The notes under the pieces are model-generated. The model was not told where the DNA came from, did not search any database, and saw only the letters and a list, made by a program, of their open reading frames with translations. This document shows, in pieces, positions 28,474 to 35,999 of a stretch of 64,000 nt of DNA (position 1 is its first letter; each line of letters opens with the position of its first letter). Location: positions 310,373 through 374,372 of the forward strand of contig NZ_SOHL01000027.1 in NCBI RefSeq assembly GCF_004403985.1, in the 5' to 3' direction. The translations under genes and the position numbers were made by a program. Origin of the DNA: Cryobacterium gelidum. Its GTDB lineage: Bacteria > Actinomycetota > Actinomycetes > Actinomycetales > Microbacteriaceae.

Positions 28474-30192
28474 TTAGCGCTTGAGTCCCGGAAACTGGTC
28501 GTCGCGCCACTCGTCCGGCATAAGGATACCCGCAGCGGCCGCAGCGTCTTCACGCTCGCGCAGCTCGACTCGGCGAATCTTGCCCGAGATGGTCTTGGGC
28601 AGATCGAAGAACTCCACCCGCCGCACCCGCATGTAGGCCGGCAGCCCGGTGCGGGCGTGCCGCAGCACGGCTTCGGCGGTCTCCGCCGTCGGTTCCCAAC
28701 CCGGAGCGAGATGAATGTAGGCCTTGGGAATGTTCAGCCTGGTCGCGTCGGGCGCGGGAACGACGGCGGCTTCGGCGACCGCGGGGTGTTCGAGCAGCAC
28801 GCTCTCCACCTCGAACGGCGACACCTTGTAGTCGCTCGACTTGAACACGTCGTCGGTGCGGCCGATGAAGGTGAGGTAACCGTCGGCATCCACCGTTGCG
28901 ACGTCGCCGGTGTGAAAGAAGCCACCCCGAATGGCATGCGCGGTGAGGTCGGGTTCGCCGTGGTAGCCGCTCATGAGGTTGACCGGGCTCTGCGAGAGGT
29001 CGAGACAGATTTCGCCCTCGTCGGCGGGCAGCTCGGTGATCGGGTCGAGCAGCTTGATCGAGACACCGGGCAGGGGCAGGCCCATCGACCCGGCTTTCAG
29101 CGCGGAGCCGGGCCCGTTTCCGACGATTGCGGTGGTCTCGGTCTGGCCGAATCCGTCGCGGATGGTGAGCTTCCAGCCGTTGTCGATCTGCCGGATGACC
29201 TCGGGGTTGAGTGGTTCTCCAGCCGAGAGCAACTCGCGGAGGCTGGCCGGGCGGGCGCCGATATCCGCTTGAATGAGCATGCGCCAAACTGTCGGCGGTG
29301 CGCAGAACGTGTTGACCTCGGCGCGGTGAAGCTGCGCAATCAGGGCGGCCGGGTCGAACTTGGAGTAGTTATAGACGAACACGGTCGCCTCGGCGATCCA
29401 CGGGGCGAAGAAGCAGCTCCAGGCGTGTTTGCCCCAGCCGGGCGAGCTGATGGCGAGGTGGACGTCACCGGGACGCAGGCCCAGCCAGTACATGGTGGAG
29501 AGGTGGCCGACCGGGTAGGAGGTCTGCGAGTGCAGTACCATTTTCGGTTTGCTCGTCGTGCCCGAGGTGAAGTAGATCAGCGAGGGGTGAGCGGATTCCA
29601 CAACCGTCGTGATCGGTTCAGGGGTGATTTGGTAGGCATCCGCGAAGTCGGCCCACCCGGGCCGGGCCGGACCGACACCGATGCGGGTGTAGTCGCCGGG
29701 AACGTCGTCGAATTTGGCCGCGTCGCCCGAGTTAGCGATCACGTGGGCGACGCCGCCGCGACGCACCCGGTCGGTCAGGTCGTGCGAGGCGAGAACGGTG
29801 CTCGTGGGCATGATGACGGCGCCGACCTTCATGATGGCGAGCATCGCCTCCCAGATCTCCCGCTGGTTGCCAAGCATGAGCATGACGTGGTCGCCCCGCC
29901 CCACGCCCCGCCTGGTCAGCCAGGTGGCAACCTGGTCGGATCGATGGGCCATCTCGTCAAAGGTGAGCTTTTGCTCGCTGCCGTCTTCCTCGACGATCCA
30001 CAGCGCGATTTTGTCGTTGCCGCGGGCGAGCACGTCGAACCAGTCCGTGGCCCAGTTGAAGTGTTCTCCCACGTCGGGCCAGCGAAATTCTTGTGCGGCG
30101 CGTGCGTGATCGTCGCGTAGGGCGAGAAGCTGGTCGCGTGCGGCACGGTAGTTGCTCGTGCTCGTGTTGTTTGTGCTCACCTGGTGACTCAT
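28474..30192 (-). CDS. AMP-dependent acyl-CoA synthetase
   Basis: This 572-aa adenylate-forming enzyme activates a carboxylic acid to its acyl-CoA through an acyl-AMP. The P-loop-like motif YFTSGTTSKPK is present. Also visible are GQTET, the GEICLDLS segment, the hinge FHTGDVATVDADGY, and the C-terminal catalytic Lys motif PKTISGKIRR. The overall pattern (GWGKHAWSCFFAPW, and FKSSDYKVSPFEVES) resembles acetyl-CoA-synthetase-like and medium-chain acyl-CoA ligases. The exact acid cannot be read from sequence. It lies upstream of the pfl remnant on the same strand with no sign of shared function. Confidence 0.9.
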   Translation of the reverse strand: MSHQVSTNNTSTSNYRAARDQLLALRDDHARAAQEFRWPDVGEHFNWATDWFDVLARGNDKIALWIVEEDGSEQKLTFDEMAHRSDQVATWLTRRGVGRGDHVMLMLGNQREIWEAMLAIMKVGAVIMPTSTVLASHDLTDRVRRGGVAHVIANSGDAAKFDDVPGDYTRIGVGPARPGWADFADAYQITPEPITTVVESAHPSLIYFTSGTTSKPKMVLHSQTSYPVGHLSTMYWLGLRPGDVHLAISSPGWGKHAWSCFFAPWIAEATVFVYNYSKFDPAALIAQLHRAEVNTFCAPPTVWRMLIQADIGARPASLRELLSAGEPLNPEVIRQIDNGWKLTIRDGFGQTETTAIVGNGPGSALKAGSMGLPLPGVSIKLLDPITELPADEGEICLDLSQSPVNLMSGYHGEPDLTAHAIRGGFFHTGDVATVDADGYLTFIGRTDDVFKSSDYKVSPFEVESVLLEHPAVAEAAVVPAPDATRLNIPKAYIHLAPGWEPTAETAEAVLRHARTGLPAYMRVRRVEFFDLPKTISGKIRRVELREREDAAAAAGILMPDEWRDDQFPGLKR

Positions 30193-30322
30193 GCGCCGTT
30201 GTCTCCTTGAACGAGTCGCCGGGGAAACGGCGACAGTCTATTCTGACAGGGCTTCGGGTTAGCCACAGTCTGGCCGACAGCGAGCCGTGTACTCGGCTCG
30301 TTGCGAGGCCTATCGTTGAAGG

Positions 30323-30823
30323 ATGACCTTCTCTATTCGCTCCCTCGTACCCGACGACCTGCCGCGTTTGCTCGCGCTCAACAATGCAGCCGTTCCCGCG
30401 GTCAATGAGCTGGATGCTCCGGCGCTGGCCGCTCTTGCAGAACATAGCCACCTCGCGGTCGCTGTCGTTGCCGACGGCGCAGCCGATGTCGCGCTCGGGT
30501 TTGCCATCCTATTTGTCGCCGGGGCAGACTATGAGAGCGAAAACTACCGGTGGTTTTCCGGCCGGTCCACGGATTTTCTCTATGTCGACCGCATCGTTGT
30601 CGCTGATGGGTCTCGCGGGCAGGGCCTCGGCCAGGTGCTCTACGACGCAATCTTTGGCGCGGCACGCCGCGAGCTGCTCGCTGAGGTGCTGTGCGAGGTC
30701 AACCTGGAGCCGCCGAACCCGGGTTCGCTCGCCTTTCACGATCGTCTCGGGTTCACCGAGGTCGGCCAGCTGTCAACGAAGGGGGACACCGTCGTCGTGA
30801 GCCTGCTGGCGGCATCCGTTTAG
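30323..30823 (+). CDS. GNAT-family N-acetyltransferase
   Basis: This 166-aa protein fits a single GNAT domain. It starts FSIRSLVPDDLPRLLALNN, has an acetyl-CoA pyrophosphate loop (VADGSRGQGLGQVLYD) near residues 90-110, and ends with the typical NPGSLAFHDRLGF segment. It would transfer an acetyl group from acetyl-CoA to an unknown amine in the cytosol. It stands alone: divergent from the acyl-CoA synthetase (130 bp gap) and convergent with the DUF1003 gene. Confidence 0.88.
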   Translation: MTFSIRSLVPDDLPRLLALNNAAVPAVNELDAPALAALAEHSHLAVAVVADGAADVALGFAILFVAGADYESENYRWFSGRSTDFLYVDRIVVADGSRGQGLGQVLYDAIFGAARRELLAEVLCEVNLEPPNPGSLAFHDRLGFTEVGQLSTKGDTVVVSLLAASV

Positions 30824-30864
30824 CAAGCCACTGCCCGGGACCTGCTGTGATCCCGCCAGCGGCG

Positions 30865-31362
30865 CTAGTCGTTCGCGGGTGTCGGCCGGGGCCGGTCGAG
30901 ACGATCCAGGATCGCCCGCAGGTCGCTGATCATCGCGAGCTGGCGGTTGTTGATCTCCAGCAAAGCCTCAATGTCGACCTTCGCGGCGATGTTTGTGTCG
31001 CAGTCGTGCTGGGCCAGGGCTGCGGCGATTGCATCCTGCCGTTTGGCCGAGATGAGCAGGATAGCGCCCTGCAGGCCGGCAAGCATGCTTAGGAACAGGT
31101 TGAGCAGAATGAACGGGTACGGATCCCAGCCGGACGCGTAGGAATTCGCCACGGCCCACAGAATCATGAACAGCACAAAGCCACCGACGAAGCGCCAGCT
31201 GCCCATGGAATTGCGCAAAGTATCGGCGGCCCGCTCCCCCGCGGTCAGGGATTTCTTGTGCTGTTGGTGCCAGGTAATGGTGAGTCCGCGGTGCGCGCTC
31301 GCTGTGTGAGCGATGCCCGACGACCCGGGTGAGGTGTCGGAGGTGCCGGGCACAGTATTCAT
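30865..31362 (-). CDS. DUF1003 membrane protein
   Basis: I start this at the ATG at 31362, giving 165 aa; the longer frame to 31566 is not supported. The protein has the DUF1003 pattern: a basic N-terminal part ending in TLRNSMGSWRFVGGFVLFMILW. Two closely spaced membrane segments follow, with the conserved WDPYPFILLNLFLSMLAGLQ between and through them. The C-terminus is a cytosolic helix (EALLEINNRQLAMISDL). DUF1003 proteins are widespread inner-membrane proteins of unknown function. No partner is evident. Confidence 0.85.
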   Translation of the reverse strand: MNTVPGTSDTSPGSSGIAHTASAHRGLTITWHQQHKKSLTAGERAADTLRNSMGSWRFVGGFVLFMILWAVANSYASGWDPYPFILLNLFLSMLAGLQGAILLISAKRQDAIAAALAQHDCDTNIAAKVDIEALLEINNRQLAMISDLRAILDRLDRPRPTPAND

Positions 31363-31652
31363 GGGCACAGTATACGACTGATGAATCCATGCGTTTGCGC
31401 GCCGAATAAGACGCCGATCGTCCGGCCTGGCGATACCCCTCTGTATACAGAGCGGCAAATCATTTCCTCCCCTTGACGGGCACCGACCCGAATGTCGTAG
31501 TGGTGCGTCCGTCGGAACGGGGACAGCCGCACGGCTCTGCATACACATAGCGCCGGGAAGTTTCAAGGGGTGCCGTCCTTGCGCGTTGCCCCCTATGGTC
31601 GACCTGACGCGAGTGATCGCTTGCGCAGAATCAAGCCAAGGGAGAACCCTCG

Positions 31653-31832
31653 ATGCGAATCACCTGCCCGTTTTGCAAGTCACAGGCCGACTTGAAGCCG
31701 AACCCCGCACAAGCCCAGCGGCTCACGCTTCCCCTCTACATTCTCAAGTGCTCCGGTTGCGAACGCACCAGCATTCGCGTTGAACCCGTGCGTCTTCCCC
31801 ACGTCGCCCTCTCGGCGCTCGCACGGGCGTGA
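31653..31832 (+). CDS. 59-aa zinc-ribbon protein
   Basis: A short gene with an AAGGGAG ribosome site 8 nt before the ATG at 31653. It encodes 59 residues with two CxxC pairs, CPFC at residues 5-8 and CSGC in the middle. This is a compact four-Cys zinc-ribbon pattern, and it starts MRITCPFCKS. The size and Cys spacing suggest one bound zinc and perhaps a protein or nucleic-acid contact role. I do not recognise a named family. The 290 bp upstream (31363-31652) contains no other gene that I can support. Confidence 0.65.
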   Translation: MRITCPFCKSQADLKPNPAQAQRLTLPLYILKCSGCERTSIRVEPVRLPHVALSALARA

Positions 31833-31923
31833 CGCGCTCGGCCGTCGCGCCGACCACGACGGGGCCAACCCCCGATCGATCCGGTGGCGCTGTGTCGGCT
31901 GCTCGCTGAGATCCGGCACCCAT

Positions 31924-32634
31924 TCAGCTTCGGGTTCGGGTTCGGGTTCGGCGAGAATCGATCGAAGCGGATGCCGGTGCGCTCGTCAGTTGCGCTAACG
32001 CGTTGTCTTCGTGGTCGTTCAGACGGCTCTGGGCCAAGAGACCGTCGCCGCCCCGCACGGCCTCGGCGATGCCGCGATGTTCTTCGATCCATTCATCGGT
32101 GACCCGGTGGGAGTACTGCAAGACGGCCAGGCACATGCGCGTCTCGATCATGAGCGTGGTGTGGATGCGAACGAGGCTGCGACTCCCGCTCAGCGCCACG
32201 AGGTGTTCATGAAAGGCCATATCGGCGTCGCTCATGGCGGCGTGATCGCCGGTGACCGCTGCATTCTCCATCTCCGCGACTTTGGAGAGCAGGTCCTGGC
32301 CGGAAGCGACGTGGCCAGCGCCCACGAGCATTTTGCAGGCGGCCGATTCCACGGCGGTGCGCAACACGTACATATCGCGAATCTCGGCATCCGTCATTTC
32401 GATCACAAACAAGCCGCGGTTGCGAATGCTGATCAACAGACCCTCCTGCGTCAACCGCTGCATCGCTTCGCGCAGCGGACCCCGGCTGACACCGAGTTCG
32501 CGGGCGAGTTCGGCCTCGCCGAGTTGCGACCCGGGCGCTACCGCGCCGTGCGCGATCGCGTACCGCAGCTTGCGGGCGATGATCGACGGGGTGGATTCCT
32601 GGATGACGGGTTCCAATGAGTATCGCGGGGACAT
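31924..32634 (-). CDS. GntR-family transcriptional regulator (FCD/FadR subfamily)
   Basis: This 236-aa regulator has an N-terminal winged helix-turn-helix (SIIARKLRYAIAHG, then GEAELARELGVSRGPLREAMQRL, about residues 15-75). The rest is an all-helical FCD ligand domain with the conserved metal/ligand positions in FHEHLV and HRGIAEAV. FCD regulators usually respond to organic acids and repress nearby metabolic genes. No obvious target operon is adjacent: maltokinase is divergent and the upstream neighbour is the zinc-ribbon gene. The last residues (RTRTRTRS) come from a short TTCGGG repeat at the 3' end and are probably not conserved. Confidence 0.9.
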   Translation of the reverse strand: MSPRYSLEPVIQESTPSIIARKLRYAIAHGAVAPGSQLGEAELARELGVSRGPLREAMQRLTQEGLLISIRNRGLFVIEMTDAEIRDMYVLRTAVESAACKMLVGAGHVASGQDLLSKVAEMENAAVTGDHAAMSDADMAFHEHLVALSGSRSLVRIHTTLMIETRMCLAVLQYSHRVTDEWIEEHRGIAEAVRGGDGLLAQSRLNDHEDNALAQLTSAPASASIDSRRTRTRTRS

Positions 32635-32821
32635 GCCCTTCCCAGTTCTTTCTCGTTTTAATTGTCAACAATTCTAGCTCTGGCGCTCGAAAATGTCGCC
32701 TGATCCTCGCCACCGCGCAGGGAGGAATTTGACGAACGCGGTGCGGCCAGCGCGACACTCCACCAAAAAGTTGCCCCCGCACTAGTGGGCGCAATGCGGG
32801 TGAGGAGGCTACGCTGACGGC

Positions 32822-34390
32822 ATGATCGATGGAGACCGCGACCACAACGCTTCCCGCTCCACCAATCCCGACCTCGCCCCCATCCATCGGGGCACCCCGT
32901 TGCCCGACTATGTCAACGCCTGGGTGTCGACGCAGCGCTGGTTCGGCAACAAGGGGCATGTTCCGGCCTTACGCAGCATCGGCCATTTCGCTCTCACCTC
33001 CGCCGAGCCCGGAGTCGCAATCCGCGTCGATCTCGTGCTGGACACCGCGAGCCTGGGCTTCACGCTGTACCAGCTGCCAACCACGGAACGGGTCGCCGAA
33101 CTCGCCGGTTTAGATAATGCACTGATCACTGTGCGCAAACCCGGCTCCGACCACGCGCGGTACATCTACGACGCAGCCTACGATCCAGCTTTCGCTGCCG
33201 CAGTGCTCGCTTTCATGGAGGCGCAGAGCGAGGCGTCCACGACCAGTGAAAGGGCGACCGGTCGCTCGGCCGCCAGCGCGCGCGGGAACGACCTGCGACC
33301 GGGCTCCCCCGCCTCATCGATGGCGCGCGTCACATCGAGTCGCGTGCTCAGCGGTGAGCAATCCAATACCTCGATCATCGTGCAGCGCACTGATCCGACC
33401 GGGGCGCCGGCGACGCCGATCATCTGCAAGGTTTTTCGCATCATTCATGCCGGAGAGAACCCGGATGTGACGGTGCAGGCCGCGCTGGCCAGCGCCGCGT
33501 CACAGCGGATCCCGCTGCCATTCGGCGCAATTCTCGGCGAGTGGGATGACCCCGCCGAACCCGCGAGCCGGGCTAGCGGCCATCTGGCCTTCGCCCAGGA
33601 GTTTCTGCCCAATGCCCCGGATGCCTGGCGCACCGCCCTGGTCGCAGCGGCCGCCGGCAGCGATTTCACGGGCCCCGCCTTTCGGCTGGGTCAAGCCACC
33701 GCCGAGGTACACCACGACCTCGCCCGTACCCTGCCGACCCTCGATGCAACTCCCGCGGTGATTGCCGGAGAGATGGCCAAGATGCGGCTGCGCTGCGATC
33801 AGGCCCTGCGTGAAGTGCCGGTCTTGGCCGGTCACCGCGACGCGATCGAGGCTGTGTTTGCCCGGGCGGAGACCGCGGTGTGGCCGAAATTACAGCGTAT
33901 CCACGGTGACTTTCACCTTGGCCAGGTTCTCGACGTGCAGGGCCGCGGCTGGATGCTGCTGGACTTTGAGGGCGAACCACTACGCACCCTGCGCGAGCGC
34001 ACCCGGCCCGACATTCCGTTACGCGATGTCGCCGGCATGCTGAGGTCGTTCTCCTATGTTTCGGGGGCCATGACGGCAACGACGACGGCCGATACGGCCA
34101 CGGTGGAGATGCCGGGCAAGTCAGCGCCGGGTGAGGTGATGTCGGACAAGACGACGGCGGACAAGGCGACAGGTGCCGCACCCAGTATTTTCGAGTGGGC
34201 CGCGGCCTGCCGCGGTGCCTTCTTGGCGGGCTACGCCGATCGCTCCGGCATCAAACTGGCCGATCAGAGCGCGCTGCTGGATGCGTTCGAGCTCGACAAG
34301 GCACTGTACGAAGCGGTCTACGAGATTCGCAACCGCCCCACCTGGCTGCCGATCCCCCTCGCTGCGATTGAACGGCTGGTCAGGACTTAG
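32822..34390 (+). CDS. mak: maltokinase
   Basis: This is a 522-aa maltose-1-kinase-like protein. The N-terminal cap domain (LPDYVNAWVSTQRWFGNKG) and the aminoglycoside-kinase-like C-lobe are clear, with the catalytic loop HGDFHLGQVL at His361 and the metal-binding LLDFEGEP. Maltokinase makes maltose 1-phosphate for GlgE alpha-glucan synthesis and usually sits with or is fused to trehalose synthase. Here it is isolated; no treS, glgE or glgB is in the window. Two low-complexity insertions, near residues 140-175 and 420-450, are longer than I would expect and may be variable loops. Confidence 0.85.
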   Translation: MIDGDRDHNASRSTNPDLAPIHRGTPLPDYVNAWVSTQRWFGNKGHVPALRSIGHFALTSAEPGVAIRVDLVLDTASLGFTLYQLPTTERVAELAGLDNALITVRKPGSDHARYIYDAAYDPAFAAAVLAFMEAQSEASTTSERATGRSAASARGNDLRPGSPASSMARVTSSRVLSGEQSNTSIIVQRTDPTGAPATPIICKVFRIIHAGENPDVTVQAALASAASQRIPLPFGAILGEWDDPAEPASRASGHLAFAQEFLPNAPDAWRTALVAAAAGSDFTGPAFRLGQATAEVHHDLARTLPTLDATPAVIAGEMAKMRLRCDQALREVPVLAGHRDAIEAVFARAETAVWPKLQRIHGDFHLGQVLDVQGRGWMLLDFEGEPLRTLRERTRPDIPLRDVAGMLRSFSYVSGAMTATTTADTATVEMPGKSAPGEVMSDKTTADKATGAAPSIFEWAAACRGAFLAGYADRSGIKLADQSALLDAFELDKALYEAVYEIRNRPTWLPIPLAAIERLVRT

Positions 34391-34396
34391 TTCTGG

Positions 34397-34466
34397 CCGG
34401 TTCGCTCTGACCGATTCGCTCTGACCGATTCGCTCTGGCCGGTTCGCTCTGACCGGTTCGCTCTTG
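34397..34466. repeat. 14-bp tandem repeat (5 copies) downstream of maltokinase
   Basis: Five 14-bp units (ccggttcgctctga and one- or two-base variants) run from 34397 to 34466 in the spacer between maltokinase and the convergent VOC gene. The unit is not a multiple of three and has no coding role. There is no dyad within the unit. It may be a slippage product or a protein-binding array. Confidence 0.8.
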
Positions 34467-34488
34467 CCTGGTCTGAACAACGCTGAAG

Positions 34489-34986
34489 CTACTCGGAGTC
34501 GGCCGAGGCCCGCAGGTCGGCGATAATAATATTGGTCTGGCCCATCATCGTCGCCATCACCCGACTGGCCCGCGCCGGGTCGAGGTCGCCCAGCAGCTGA
34601 CCTAGCGTCGTCGGCACCACTTGCCATGACAAACCGAATTGGTCTTTCAACCAGCCGCAGTTACCAGGCTCGCCTCCGTTGCTGGTGAGCTGGTTCCAGA
34701 AGTCGTCGATTTCCGCTTGGGTTTCGACCTGCACGAAGAAGGAGATGGCCTCGGTGAACGAAAACTGCGGTCCCGCGTTCAAACCTTGATTCTCCAGGCC
34801 GTCGAGCACGAACGACACCGACATGGCGCTGCCGGCCGGTGCTGGCCCGCCCTCGGGGTAGCGCGCCACGTTGAGCATGCGCGAATTGGGAAAGATCGAG
34901 ATATAGAAATTGGCGGCCTGCTCGGCCTGACCGTCAAACCAGGAGGCGGTGTTGCTGCCACATGCGACACACTTCGGCAGCCGCAC
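34489..34986 (-). CDS. VOC-family protein (3-demethylubiquinone-9 3-methyltransferase-like domain)
   Basis: This 165-aa protein has one or two betaalphabetabetabeta modules of the vicinal oxygen chelate fold. Recognisable features are SWFDGQAEQAANFYISIFPNS, SFTEAISFFVQ and the C-terminal GWLKDQFGLSWQVVP. Despite the Pfam name, these proteins are not shown to be ubiquinone methyltransferases; many are of unknown function, some related to glyoxalase and resistance proteins. The first about 12 residues (MRLPKCVACGSN) differ from the usual start of the family, so the true start may vary. It is followed convergently by the 14-bp repeat and maltokinase. Confidence 0.8.
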   Translation of the reverse strand: MRLPKCVACGSNTASWFDGQAEQAANFYISIFPNSRMLNVARYPEGGPAPAGSAMSVSFVLDGLENQGLNAGPQFSFTEAISFFVQVETQAEIDDFWNQLTSNGGEPGNCGWLKDQFGLSWQVVPTTLGQLLGDLDPARASRVMATMMGQTNIIIADLRASADSE

Positions 34987-35088
34987 TACCGCCGCCAGCC
35001 ACCACCACCAAACACATCACCCACGCCAACGCAAACGGCGCCGGCGACCCCGCACCGTTCTCGATGCGGCAGGAGCTCGGCCACAGGA

Positions 35089-35928
35089 TCAGGAAGCAGA
35101 GCGGGACTGTTGCGATTTGGGCTGAGGCTGAGGTTTGGCCCGGTCACGGCTGGCCTCGACGCTGCGCCGCAGGGCCTCCATCAGGTCGAGCACCTCGCCG
35201 CCCTCTCCCTCTTCGGGGGCTTCGCCGAACGTCGCCTCGGTCGACACGGCGTCACCACTTTTCAGCCTGGCCTCGATGAGTGCCCGGAGCTCATCCTGAT
35301 AGTCGTCGCTGAAGGCATCCGGTGCGAAATCCGCCGCAAACGACTCGACCAACGCCGCCGACATGTCCAGTTCCTTGGCGCTGATTTTCACCCGTTCGTC
35401 GAGGGACGCAAATTTGCCCTCGCGCACCTCGTCGTCCCAGAGCAGGGATTGCAGCATGAGCACGTCGCCGTGCACGCGCAACGCGCCCAGTCGTGTCTTC
35501 TGCCGCAGCGCAAAGTGCACAATGGCCGTGCGATCAGTGGCCTCGAGGGTGCGCCGCAGCAGCACGTACGCCTTGGACGACTTGCCGTCGGGTTCGAGAA
35601 AGTAACTCTTGTCAAGCATGATCGGGTCGATCTGGTCGCTCGGCACAAACTCGACGACGTCGATCTCCTTGCTGTGCTCGGAAGGGAGCGACGCGAAGTC
35701 GTCGGCGGTGAGCAGTACTGTCTGGTCGCCGTCGTCGAAGGCTTTGCTGATGTGGTCGTAGGGAACAACCTTGGCGCAGATCTCGCAGCGACGTTGATAG
35801 CGGATGCGTCCCCCGTCGGCATCGTGCACCTGATGCAATGCGACGTCGTGGTCTTCGGTGGCGCTGTACACCTTGACGGGCACGTTGACGAGCCCGAAGG
35901 TGATCGCACCGGTCCAAATGCTTCTCAT
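35089..35928 (-). CDS. ku: Ku protein (non-homologous end joining)
   Basis: This is 279 aa from the ATG at 35928, which begins the standard MRSIWTGAITFGLVNVPVK; the longer frame to 35943 adds five non-conserved residues. It has the Ku core (CEICAKVVPYDHISKAF, RRTLEATDRTAIVHFALRQK) and a Lys/Ser/Pro-rich C-terminal tail. Bacterial Ku forms a homodimer ring on double-strand DNA ends and recruits LigD. The ligD gene starts 71 bp away on the opposite strand, so the two share a divergent promoter region. Confidence 0.95.
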   Translation of the reverse strand: MRSIWTGAITFGLVNVPVKVYSATEDHDVALHQVHDADGGRIRYQRRCEICAKVVPYDHISKAFDDGDQTVLLTADDFASLPSEHSKEIDVVEFVPSDQIDPIMLDKSYFLEPDGKSSKAYVLLRRTLEATDRTAIVHFALRQKTRLGALRVHGDVLMLQSLLWDDEVREGKFASLDERVKISAKELDMSAALVESFAADFAPDAFSDDYQDELRALIEARLKSGDAVSTEATFGEAPEEGEGGEVLDLMEALRRSVEASRDRAKPQPQPKSQQSRSAS

Positions 35929-35999
35929 GCGACCAGTACACACCCGAATGGCCCATCCGTCGCCTAGTCGGCCAGAAGATTTGGGAGCACAGTTGACGC

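Noticed and set aside
28459..30120. 553-codon plus-strand frame
   Set aside because: It is antisense to the acyl-CoA synthetase, which has all adenylate-forming motifs on the minus strand.
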